Shown piece by piece: positions 24,094-32,062 of a stretch of DNA of 64,000 nucleotides (position 1 is its first letter; every line of letters begins with the position of its first letter). The position numbers and the translations under genes are program-made. The DNA is from Microbacterium proteolyticum (GTDB taxonomy: Bacteria > Actinomycetota > Actinomycetes > Actinomycetales > Microbacteriaceae): NCBI RefSeq assembly GCF_030818075.1, contig NZ_JAUSZZ010000001.1, positions 496,001 to 560,000 of the forward strand. Direction: 5' to 3'. The notes under the pieces are model-generated. The model was not told where the DNA came from. It searched no databases and saw nothing but the letters and a program-made list of their open reading frames with translations.

Positions 24094-24458
24094 GGCGGAG
24101 CGCGCCTCCCGCGGCGCGTCGCGGAGCGCGCCTCCCGCGGCGCGTCGCGGAGCGCGCCTCCCGCGGCGCGTGGTGCTGTGGCGCACGTCCGGCGACCCCC
24201 ATCCCGCCCGGTCCGCCGTCCGCCCGGTGCTGCCGCAACGGTGCGCTGCCCGCGCGGTCCCGCCGCAGCGGCGCAACCGCGACGGTGAGTCCGTCCGCGC
24301 GGTCCCGCCGCAGCGGCGAGCGAGCCCACGCCGTTCCAGGGCCGCGCGCGTCCGCGAAGGTCGAGCGGCCAGCGGGCCCACGCCGTTCCCGGGCCGCGCG
24401 CGCCCGCGAAGGTCGAGCGGCGAGCGGGCCCACGCAGGCCGAAGGAGCCCAGCCGGGC
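24094..24458. repeat. gene-free interval of GC-rich direct repeats
   Basis: Three head-to-tail 26-bp copies of GCGGAGCGCGCCTCCCGCGG-type sequence lie at about 24094-24170. Longer imperfect direct repeats follow at about 24220-24450, sharing GCGGTCCCGCCGCAGCGGCG and CGCGAAGGTCGAGCGGC elements. No credible gene is visible. Confidence 0.7.
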
Positions 24459-25121
24459 TCAGGCGACCGCGAGCTGGCGGGCCACCCGCGCGATGCGCGA
24501 ACGCAGCTCCGCGACCGTGTCGTCGAAGTCCTCGGCGTTGCCGCTGCGCGCAGGGTCGCGGATCGACCAGTGCACGTCGTCGCGGCCGCCCAGCTTCTCG
24601 TGGGCGTGGTCGCACACGGTGATGAGGAAATCGCTCGACCGCGCGACCTCGTCGAGCGCGAGCGGGACCGCCGCCTCATCCAGGGGGATGCCGTGGCGAC
24701 GTGCCGCGTCGACGGCGCCGGGGTTCACCCGGTCGGCGGGGTCGGTCCCCGCGGAGGCCACCGGGATCGAGCTGTGGGCAGCCCAGATGGCTCGAGCGAG
24801 CTGCGACCGCGCCGAGTTGGCGGTGCACACGAAGACGACCCGCCCGGCGACGGGTCTGGGCTCCAGGGCGAGCGTTGTGAAGGCGTCCGGGATGAGCTGG
24901 AGGTAGCTGCGTCGACCGTCCGACTCGGAGCGGATCCGCTGCGCGATCCCGCGCTCCCGCAAGACGTTGGCGTGGAAGGCGACGAGGTTGGACTTCATCC
25001 CGAGCGCGGACGCGATCTCGCTGGAAGACATGTCGCCGACGCTGAGCAGGTCAACGATACGGAGGCGACTCGGATCGCCGAGCGCGGCGAAGGCATCGGC
25101 CCGCCGCTGAAGATCGTCCAT
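24459..25121 (-). CDS. ArsR regulator fused to low-molecular-weight arsenate reductase/phosphatase
   Basis: 220 residues. Residues 5-80 are an ArsR winged helix (FAALGDPSRLRIVDLLSVGDMSSSEIASALGMKSNLVAFHANVLRERGI). Residues 92-218 are an LMW tyrosine-phosphatase/arsenate-reductase domain with P-loop VCTANSARS (Cys 99, Arg 105) and the general-acid WSIRDPARSG aspartate. Such fusions are known in actinobacteria. The usual metal-binding CxC of ArsR helix 3 is absent. Arsenate reduction is possible, but no arsenite efflux gene is seen here. GGAGGGGGG precedes the ATG; GCTCA-N8-TGAGC at 25171-25188 is a candidate operator. Confidence 0.85.
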   Translation of the reverse strand: MDDLQRRADAFAALGDPSRLRIVDLLSVGDMSSSEIASALGMKSNLVAFHANVLRERGIAQRIRSESDGRRSYLQLIPDAFTTLALEPRPVAGRVVFVCTANSARSQLARAIWAAHSSIPVASAGTDPADRVNPGAVDAARRHGIPLDEAAVPLALDEVARSSDFLITVCDHAHEKLGGRDDVHWSIRDPARSGNAEDFDDTVAELRSRIARVARQLAVA

Positions 25122-25260
25122 TATGCACCCCCCTCCGCCATCGTGCCATGGGTGAGCCCGACCCGGTTTAGCTCAGTAGCGTTTGAGCGACCACGACGGG
25201 GTGCGTCGCAGGACTCTGCCCCGAGCGGCCCCTGCCCCGCAGAGCTCGGAAGGACTTCTC

Positions 25261-25524
25261 ATGGGAATCGGAAGCGGCATCGCCCTCTTCGTCATCGGCG
25301 CCATCCTGGCGTTCGCGGTCAACCTCGACCTCGGCGGCGTCGCCGATCTCACCCTCATCGGATACATCCTCATGGTGGCCGGTGCGGTTGTCTTCGTGCT
25401 CAGCCTGGTTTTCCTCCTCCGTCGCCGGTCGGTCGAGTCGACGACGCGCACCGCCGTCGACCCCGCGAACGGCGCACAGGTCACCACGCGTCGCACCCGC
25501 GACAACGGCGACACGGTCGTGTGA
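25261..25524 (+). CDS. DUF6458-type two-helix membrane protein
   Basis: 87 residues. MGIGSGIALFVIGAILAFAVNLDLGGVADLTLIGYILMVAGAVVFVLSLVFLL has two hydrophobic helices with the conserved short loop of the family that I remember as DUF6458. The tail is hydrophilic and Arg/Thr-rich. The function is unknown. GGAAGGA precedes the ATG. The stop overlaps the start of the pseudokinase gene (GTGA), so the two are co-translated. Confidence 0.8.
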   Translation: MGIGSGIALFVIGAILAFAVNLDLGGVADLTLIGYILMVAGAVVFVLSLVFLLRRRSVESTTRTAVDPANGAQVTTRRTRDNGDTVV

Positions 25525-26531
25525 CGGAGCCGACACTCCGAGATCGCAGCCGCGCAGCGCGGCGGGGAGCGGGCAGAGGCGCGTCGTCCATCCCGGTCCT
25601 CGGCGATGTCTTCGCGGGGCGATACCGGCTGCTCGAACCGATCGGAGCGCACGACCGCGGCCGACGCGTCTTCCGCGCGCGCGACGACATCCTTGCTCGC
25701 GACGTGGCCGTGGCCGTGTTCACCGTCGACGCCGCGCAGCCCCGGAGGCTGACGGGCGCCCGGACCCTCGCCGCGCTGGATCACCCGTCGCTGATCACTC
25801 TGTATGACGCCCAGATCACCGCCGACGGCAAGGCGTACGTGGTCATGGATTTCATCGGCGGGCCGTCACTCCGCCGGCTCGTCGAGCAGACCGGCCCGCT
25901 CGCCCCGGATGCGGCTGCCGCCGTCGTGTCGGACGTCGCCCGTGGCCTCGCCGCCATTCATCACCTCGGCATCGTGCACGGACGGGTCGCGTCGTCGAAC
26001 GTGCTCCTGCGTCCTCGGCGCGACACGACGCGCCCCTTCGCGGCGGTCCTCACCGGCTTCGACATCACCCACCTGCGGGGTGAGGATCCGCACCCCGCGC
26101 GCGGGCGGGCGTACCTGACCCCGGAAGAGCTGCGCGGCGAAGCGGTGCGGTCCGCGTCCGACGTGTACGCGCTCGGGCTGCTGGCCCTCGAGGCGCTGAC
26201 CGGCGAGCCTCCCCTGCGCGGCGGGCCCATCCAAGACCTCGTCCTCGCGCCGCTGGCCTACGACCCCGACATCCCCGACCGCTTCGGCACCGGCTGGCGC
26301 GCCCTGCTGACGGCGATGACCGACCCCGATCCGGGCGCACGGCCCACGGCCGCGGAGGTCGTCGATCTCGTCGCCGAGGTGCGCGAGGGCGGCGGTATGC
26401 CACGACGCGATCCGTCCTCGGCGGGGACGATCTCCGAGCCGGTTCCGGCGAGTCGAGCGGTCGATCTCCTGCGCGACACCTCCGCACGTCGGCGACCGGC
26501 GATCTGGACGTGGGTGACCCACTACCGGTAA
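25521..26531 (+). CDS. Ser/Thr protein kinase-like protein, probably a pseudokinase
   Basis: 336 residues. The protein-kinase fold can be followed (FAGRYRLLEPIGAHDRGRRVF, LDHPSLITLYD, YVVMDFIGGPSLRRLVEQ, LAAIHHLGIVHGRVASSNVLL, ASDVYALGLLALEALTGEPPL). Key catalytic residues are missing. The ATP lysine is Ala 65 (VAVAV instead of VAVKV). The glycine loop is degenerate. HRD reads HGR (Arg 155). DFG reads GFD (179-181). The kinase-typical asparagine (Asn 160) and the F-helix Asp (DVYALG) remain. It is therefore more likely a scaffold or sensor than an enzyme. There is no transmembrane or PASTA region. GTG 25521 overlaps the DUF6458 stop. Confidence 0.8.
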   Translation: MTEPTLRDRSRAARRGAGRGASSIPVLGDVFAGRYRLLEPIGAHDRGRRVFRARDDILARDVAVAVFTVDAAQPRRLTGARTLAALDHPSLITLYDAQITADGKAYVVMDFIGGPSLRRLVEQTGPLAPDAAAAVVSDVARGLAAIHHLGIVHGRVASSNVLLRPRRDTTRPFAAVLTGFDITHLRGEDPHPARGRAYLTPEELRGEAVRSASDVYALGLLALEALTGEPPLRGGPIQDLVLAPLAYDPDIPDRFGTGWRALLTAMTDPDPGARPTAAEVVDLVAEVREGGGMPRRDPSSAGTISEPVPASRAVDLLRDTSARRRPAIWTWVTHYR

Positions 26532-26541
26532 GCACGCCTCG

Positions 26542-27870
26542 TCATCGGTCCGCGCGCCGATCCTCGCGGACACGTCCCCACCGCGCGAGGAGGTACAGGG
26601 CCACGCCGACCGCGAGCAGCACCGCCCCGAAGAGCCATACCGTCAGGCTCTGCTGACTCAGCAGCAGCAGACACGAGGCGATGCCGAGCACGGGGACGAA
26701 GGTCCACACGCGGAAGTGCTCGTGCTCGACCCGATCGCGACGCAGCACGAGCACCGAGATGTTCGCACTGAGGAAGACGAACAGCAGCAGGAGCACGACC
26801 GTCTCGGCGAGCAGGCTGAGATCGCCCACGAGGGTCAGCAGCATGGCGACCGCGGTCGTGGCGATGATCGCCACCCACGGCGTGCGCCGGCGGGGCAGGA
26901 CGCGCGAGAGCACTCGCGGCAGCAGGCCCTGCTCGGCCATGCCGTAGGTGAGCCGACTGGCCATGATCATCGTCAGCAGCGCACCGTTGGCCACGGCGAT
27001 CAAGGCGATCAGGCTGAACAACCACGACGGCACACCGACGCCGCTCGCCTCGACGACCGCGAGCAACGGCCCGCTCGACGCCGCGAGCTCGTCGGGCGGC
27101 AACGCGATGCTGCTGGCCAGACCCACGAGCACGTAGACGAGGCCGGCCGTCGCGAGGGCGGCGAAGAGCGCGCGCGGGTAGACCTTGGACGGCTCCGTGA
27201 CCTCCTCGACCATGTTGGCCGAGGTCTCGAAGCCCACGAACGAGTAGTAGGCGATGACCGCCCCGGCCAGGACGGCGCCGGCGACACCGGTCCCCTCGGG
27301 CGGTTGCGCGACGCGCGCGAGGTCGCCGCCGTTCCCGCCGATCAGCACGCCCACGACCACGACGACGATGACGAGACCGCTGACCTCGATCACGGTCATC
27401 ACCACGTTCGCACCCAGGGATTCGCGGATGCCACGGGCATTCAGCGCCGCGACGACGGCGAGGAAGACGATGGCCACCGGGACGACGGGCAGGTCGACGA
27501 AGGTCGAGAGGTACTCGCCCGCGAAGGCGATGGAGAGCCCCGCGGCGCTGGTGACCCCCGCCGCCAGCATGCTGAAGCCGATGAGGAACGACACCAGCGG
27601 GTTCTTGAACGCCCGTTCCGCGAAGACGGCCGCACCCCCTGCGCGCGGGTACTTCGTGACGAGCTCGGCGTACGAGCCGGCGGTCAGCAGCGCGAGCAGG
27701 AGGGCTGCGAGCAGAGGTGCCCACAGCATCCCGCCGACCCGCTCCGACAGGACCCCCATGAGGGCGTAGATCCCCGCCCCCAGCACGTCGCCGAGGATGA
27801 AGGCGAACAGCAGCGGACCGCCGATCCCACGCCGGAGGGTGGAGGGCTGATCGGAGGTCTCGGTGCTCAT
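26542..27870 (-). CDS. APC-family amino acid permease
   Basis: 442 residues, about 12 membrane segments. The first helix carries GGPLLFAFILGDVLGAGIYALMG, the substrate- and ion-binding GxG-type unwound segment, and YPRAGGAAVFAERAF follows the third helix. It is probably a proton-coupled amino acid or amine transporter; the substrate is unknown. TACGGT seven bases before the ATG suggests a leaderless transcript. It converges with the pseudokinase gene, with ten bases between the stops. Confidence 0.88.
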   Translation of the reverse strand: MSTETSDQPSTLRRGIGGPLLFAFILGDVLGAGIYALMGVLSERVGGMLWAPLLAALLLALLTAGSYAELVTKYPRAGGAAVFAERAFKNPLVSFLIGFSMLAAGVTSAAGLSIAFAGEYLSTFVDLPVVPVAIVFLAVVAALNARGIRESLGANVVMTVIEVSGLVIVVVVVGVLIGGNGGDLARVAQPPEGTGVAGAVLAGAVIAYYSFVGFETSANMVEEVTEPSKVYPRALFAALATAGLVYVLVGLASSIALPPDELAASSGPLLAVVEASGVGVPSWLFSLIALIAVANGALLTMIMASRLTYGMAEQGLLPRVLSRVLPRRRTPWVAIIATTAVAMLLTLVGDLSLLAETVVLLLLFVFLSANISVLVLRRDRVEHEHFRVWTFVPVLGIASCLLLLSQQSLTVWLFGAVLLAVGVALYLLARWGRVREDRRADR

Positions 27871-27995
27871 TCGGCCGACCGTAGGTCCGATCCGGGCGGT
27901 ACCCGAAGCGGGTTGACGCGACGCCCGGCACAGTGCTGTCCGTCACCGGCGCGGACGGGTCGGCCCCAGGGCGCGCGCGTCGCCGCCGGTCGGCC

Positions 27996-29189
27996 TCACC
28001 CCTCGGTGGGCTTCGCCGTTGCGCCGTGCGCGTCGCGGGCAGCCAGCAGACCGCCCGCCGCGGCCGAGCCGGCCGCGACCACCGCCATCGCGCCGAGCGC
28101 GAGGGGCAGAGCGGATGCCGCGGCGACCGCGCCAACCAGGATCGGACCGCCCGCGTCGCCGATCTCGCGGCCCAGTTCGGCGCTGCCCATGGCGCGGCCC
28201 ATCCGGTCCGCGGGCGTGGTGGCCGCCAGGCGGGCGAACCCGAGCGGCGTGATGATGCCGACACCGAGCCCGACCAGCACCGCAGCAGTCAGGAGCGACG
28301 GCAGCGACGGCGCGACCGCGACCAGCGCGAGGCCACCCACGAGAAGCACCGCGCCGGCCGTCATCGTGGGGCCGACGAGGTGTGCGGCCGAATCATGGAT
28401 GCCGCCGACCCGCGGCTGCGCGACCGCGGAGACGACCGCGATGACGCTGACCACCCCCATCCCGACGACGGGGTTCACCCCGAGCTGCGCGGCGACGAGC
28501 GGGAAGAAGCCGACGGCGACCCCGAGGGTGGCCGTCGCCGTCGCGAGCAGGACCACCGGGCCGAGGAAGGCCGGGGCCGTGGATTGTCGGACCAGCTCCC
28601 GCACGGTGACCCGCTGCTTCGGCAGCACCGGCAGCGCGGGGATGCGCCAGGCGGTCAGGGCCGCGGCGGCCGCCGCGAGCACCGCCAGCGCCACGAACAG
28701 GGCGGGCAGACCGAGCCACAGGATGAGCACGCCGCCGAGGATCGGGCCGCCCGCGTAACCCAGGCTCTTCCACGATCCGTAGCGGCCGAAGGAGCGCCCC
28801 GCCTGCCCGGGCCCGACGAGCCGCGCCACCGCCGACGAGGATGCCGGGGAGAACGCCGCCGCCGCTCCGCCCTGCGCCAGACGGGCGACGGCCAGCAGCA
28901 CGGGGCTCGCGGCGAACGCGCCCAGCACCGACGCCGCCGCGAACACCAGCAGACCGCCCACGATCACCGGCTTCGTGCCGATGCGGTCGCTCAGCGCGCC
29001 GAACAGCGGCTTGAGGATCACTTCGGCGATGTCGTACAGCGCGAGGATGAGTCCGAGCGCCCAGAACGTCAGTCCGATCTCGTCGGTCTCCGTCCCGAGG
29101 GCCGCGGCCACCCCGTGCGCCCCGAACGCGGTGGTGAACCCGGCGAGGTACAGCGGGCTCAAGCGGGGAGGCGGCGTCACCCGGCTCAT
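27996..29189 (-). CDS. MFS transporter
   Basis: 397 residues, 12 hydrophobic segments. The motif-A-like loop ILKPLFGALSDRIGTKPVIVGG lies between helices 2 and 3, and SPASSSAVARLVGPGQAGRSFGRYGSWKSLGYAGGPILGG follows helix 4. It is probably a drug or small-molecule efflux permease; the substrate cannot be inferred. ATG 29189 is chosen at the start of homology, without a visible Shine-Dalgarno. It follows the phosphatase gene in the same direction at a distance of 28 bases and may be co-transcribed with it. Confidence 0.87.
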   Translation of the reverse strand: MSRVTPPPRLSPLYLAGFTTAFGAHGVAAALGTETDEIGLTFWALGLILALYDIAEVILKPLFGALSDRIGTKPVIVGGLLVFAAASVLGAFAASPVLLAVARLAQGGAAAAFSPASSSAVARLVGPGQAGRSFGRYGSWKSLGYAGGPILGGVLILWLGLPALFVALAVLAAAAAALTAWRIPALPVLPKQRVTVRELVRQSTAPAFLGPVVLLATATATLGVAVGFFPLVAAQLGVNPVVGMGVVSVIAVVSAVAQPRVGGIHDSAAHLVGPTMTAGAVLLVGGLALVAVAPSLPSLLTAAVLVGLGVGIITPLGFARLAATTPADRMGRAMGSAELGREIGDAGGPILVGAVAAASALPLALGAMAVVAAGSAAAGGLLAARDAHGATAKPTEG

Positions 29190-29217
29190 CGTACGAGCCC
29201 CCGCGTCCGTGCCGTCC

Positions 29218-30516
29218 TCAGCGCGGCGACCAGGTGACGGCGAGCACCGTGACGTCGTCCTCCTGCTCTCCGGCTGCCGCGCGATCGACGAGGTCGGCCA
29301 CAAGGGCGTCGATGTCGTCGTGCTGGTCGAGGAATCGGGCGTAGCTCTCCACCGAGTCCAGCGACCCTCCGAAGAGGTCGAGCACGCCGTCGCTCACGCT
29401 GACGAGGGTGTCGCCCGGCCCCAGCCGGGTGCGCGAGCTCGCCCAGCTCGCCCCCACACCGAGGGGCAGATGGCCCGACCGCAGGAACTCGGCGCTGCCG
29501 TCGGCCCGTTTCAGCACCGTCAGGCCGTGGCCGGCATCCACCCACGACAGGATGCCGTCGGCGTCGATGCGCGCGTGGAAGCACGTCGTGAACTGGGTGC
29601 CGATCAGGTCGGCGGGGCCGGTGCGCAGACCCACCGCGGTGCGGCAGAACGCCGCAGCCGGGTCGATGTCGTCGAGACTGCTGCGGATGACGGTGCGCAC
29701 GGCCGCGGCGATCATGCCGGCGCCGACGCCCTTGCCCATGACGTCGCCGAGGGTAAAGGCGGCACCCCCCTCGGGCGTGGGGTACCAGTCGAAGAAGTCG
29801 CCGCCCACGGTCCGCGCCGGGACGCACGCCCCCGCGATGCGGAAGGCCGCCGGCAGCTCCGACCCGTCATCGGGTTGGAGCGAGCGCTGCACCAGGGCCG
29901 CCGCCGTCACCTCGGCCTCCGCGATGCGCCTCCGGTCCTGCGAAGACGTGAGTTTGCGCAGCGAGCGCCGCGACAGCTCGTTCACGACCGCACCGACGGC
30001 GGCGTACACCAGCATGGCGATGAGCAGGCGCACGAACTCGCTCGGCGTGATGCCGCGGTACTCGGACAACACGATCGGCAGCAGCAGCGTCGCGCACACG
30101 CCGGCCAGCGGCACGAGCACGCGCCAGCGGCCGGGACCGGCGGCGATCCAGATCACCGGGAGCACGATGATCGCGAGGAACACCGACTGACTGTCGCCCG
30201 TTCCGTAGCGCAGGAGACCGATCGCGAGGAAGTCGCCCAGGGGAACGACGATCTCCCACCGCCGCAGCATCGGCCAGCGGCCCATGGCGGCCGAGACTGC
30301 GAGGAGAACCAGCGCCAGCGCGACCCCCTGCCACATCCGCGCCGGATCGGTCACGAGCAGCCACGGCACCGCCGCGCTCGCCACGGCGGCCACGACCACG
30401 AGCGTGGCGACGAGCCCCTGCTTGGCCACGGCCTCCCACGACCGGTGGACCGCCGGGAACACGCGTGCCTCCCCCCTCGATGCATGGGCGCGCGTGCGCG
30501 GCAGTTGCTGTGTCAC
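29218..30516 (-). CDS. membrane-anchored PP2C/SpoIIE-type serine phosphatase
   Basis: About 432 residues. Six to seven hydrophobic helices (residues ~35-190) are followed by a coiled linker (RRSLRKLTSSQDRRRIAEAEVTAAALVQRSLQP), then a SpoIIE catalytic domain with metal-binding aspartates in VGGDFFDWYP, FTLGDVMGKGVGAG, VDAGH and SVSDGVLDLF. It should dephosphorylate an anti-sigma-factor antagonist or similar protein in a partner-switching stress pathway; no partner gene is adjacent. GTG 30516 is preferred, with ATG 30594 an alternative; neither has a good ribosome-binding site. Confidence 0.85.
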   Translation of the reverse strand: MTQQLPRTRAHASRGEARVFPAVHRSWEAVAKQGLVATLVVVAAVASAAVPWLLVTDPARMWQGVALALVLLAVSAAMGRWPMLRRWEIVVPLGDFLAIGLLRYGTGDSQSVFLAIIVLPVIWIAAGPGRWRVLVPLAGVCATLLLPIVLSEYRGITPSEFVRLLIAMLVYAAVGAVVNELSRRSLRKLTSSQDRRRIAEAEVTAAALVQRSLQPDDGSELPAAFRIAGACVPARTVGGDFFDWYPTPEGGAAFTLGDVMGKGVGAGMIAAAVRTVIRSSLDDIDPAAAFCRTAVGLRTGPADLIGTQFTTCFHARIDADGILSWVDAGHGLTVLKRADGSAEFLRSGHLPLGVGASWASSRTRLGPGDTLVSVSDGVLDLFGGSLDSVESYARFLDQHDDIDALVADLVDRAAAGEQEDDVTVLAVTWSPR

Positions 30517-30656
30517 GCCATCAGTCAATCGAGCGACCGGCGCCGGGAGGGCGTTCTGTTCGCGAACCGCAACGCCGGTGACCCGGATGCGCAAGATCGG
30601 CGACGCTCTGCCGCGAGGATCGGGGACCGCGCCGAGACCGCGCGATGCGGCCGGGG

Positions 30657-31181
30657 TCAGACGTGGAACACCGCATGCACATCGCCGCCGAGCACCTCAC
30701 GACCGCCGAGCGCATCGATCTCGAGCAGCACCGCCGTGCCCACCACCTCTGCGCCCAGGCGCGCCACCAGCTCGCGTCCGGCCTCCAGCGTGCCGCCGGT
30801 GGCGAGCACGTCGTCGAGCAGCAGCACGCGCGTGCCGGCGGGGAGGTCGTCGTGCATCTCGATCTCGGCCGTGCCGTACTCCAGCGCGTACGAGACGGTC
30901 GCCGCGGGGCGGGGCAGCTTCCCGGCCTTGCGGATGGGCACGAGCCCCTTCCCGGCCGCGATGGCCGCGGCACCGGCGAGGAGGAAGCCGCGCGCCTCGA
31001 TGCCCGCGACGACGTCGAAGCGCCCCTCGAAGGGCTCGATGAGCGCGTCGATCGTGGTGCGCAACGCGGCGGCATCGGCCAGCAGGGGCGTGATGTCGCG
31101 GAAGACGATGCCCGGCTGCGGGTAGTCGGGGATGCTGCCGATCAGCGATTCGGCGCGGGCGAGGGCGGAGGCGTCGGGCAC
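30657..31181 (-). CDS. apt: adenine phosphoribosyltransferase
   Basis: 174 residues. The PRPP-binding motif VLLLDDVLATGGTLEAG and the N-terminal IPDYPQPGIVFRDITPLL, both diagnostic for Apt, are present, with FDVVAGIEARGFLLAGAAA between. It converts adenine plus PRPP to AMP (purine salvage). The GTG start at 31181 has TAGGCT at 31188-31193 six bases upstream, a leaderless arrangement. It is not linked in orientation to the purine-degradation operons 7 kb away. Confidence 0.95.
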   Translation of the reverse strand: MPDASALARAESLIGSIPDYPQPGIVFRDITPLLADAAALRTTIDALIEPFEGRFDVVAGIEARGFLLAGAAAIAAGKGLVPIRKAGKLPRPAATVSYALEYGTAEIEMHDDLPAGTRVLLLDDVLATGGTLEAGRELVARLGAEVVGTAVLLEIDALGGREVLGGDVHAVFHV

Positions 31182-31199
31182 GGCCTCAGCCTAGCCGCC

Positions 31200-32025
31200 C
31201 CTCCCTCTCGTCCCCCAGGTCGCCGGCGACTCCTCCCCGACCGTCTCGACTCCTCCCCGACCGTCGGCGACTCCTCCCCCGTCGCGCCCCTCCCCCGGGC
31301 CGCCCCCCTGTCCCAGGACCGCCCCTCCCCTCTTCCCGCTGACTTCGGCCAAATGCACACGCACACCCACCCCGCGCGTACACACGGCGCAAGTCACCGC
31401 CGGATGCCAGCCCCCTCGCCCACGCCACCCCCCGCTGACTTCGGCCAAATGCACACGCGCACCCTCCCCGCGCGTACACACGGCGCACCTCACCGCCGGA
31501 TGCCAGCCCCCTCGCCCACGCCCCCCCGCTGACTTCGGCCAAATGCACACGCGCACCCACCCCGCGCGTACACACGGCGCAAGTCACCGCCGCGCGCGAC
31601 GTCGCCGCCACGCAACGCCGGCACGCCGGCATCCACGCCCCGCCCCGCCCGGGCCCACGCCCAGCTCCAGCTGACTTCGGCCAAATGCACACGCGCACCC
31701 ACCCCGCGCGAACATACGGCGCAAGTCACCGCCGGGCGCGACGCCAGCGGCACGCCGCGCCGCGCGCGACGTCGCCGCCACGCAACGCCGGCACGCCGGC
31801 ATCGACGCCCCGCCCGCCCGGGCCCACGCCCTGCCCGCCCGGACCCACGACCCGCCCGTCCAGGCCCACGCCCAGCTCCCGCTGACTTCGGCCAAATGCA
31901 CACGCACACCCACCCCGCGCGTACATACGGCGCAAGTCACCGCCAAGGCGCGACGCCAGCGGCACGCCGCGCCGCGCCGCGCGCGACGTCGCCGCCGCGC
32001 GGCGCCGCGCCCGGACCCCCGCCAC
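31200..32025. repeat. gene-free interval with five 63-bp repeats
   Basis: Copies of a 63-bp element lie at 31338-31400, 31434-31496, 31528-31590, 31670-31732 and 31881-31943. Each starts GCTGACTTCGGCCAAATGCA and ends in CGGCGCAAGTCACCGC-like sequence. The spacers also share ACGTCGCCGCCACGCAACGCCGGCA-type segments. The same element lies in frame in the xanthine dehydrogenase gene (5416-5562). At 31200-31290 a CGACTCCTCCCCGACCGTC motif repeats. No gene is visible. Confidence 0.88.
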
Positions 32026-32056
32026 TTGACACCACTGCAAGCGCTTGCACTAACGT
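32026..32056 (+). promoter_or_regulatory. promoter with LacI-type operator for the alpha-glucosidase gene
   Basis: TTGACA (32026-32031) is a perfect -35; TAACGT (32051-32056) is a plausible -10 at 19 bp. Between them lies the 14-bp perfect palindrome TGCAAGCGCTTGCA (32036-32049), the classical LacI/GalR-family operator with central CG. Binding there would block RNA polymerase. The regulator at 33782 is the obvious ligand. Confidence 0.8.
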
Positions 32057-32062
32057 TGCCGC

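Noticed and set aside
24094..24458. Open frames continuing hpxO or arsR into the repeat region
   Set aside because: They are Arg/Ala/Pro repeats produced by GC-rich direct repeats, with stops of both neighbouring genes clearly placed at 24093 and 24459.
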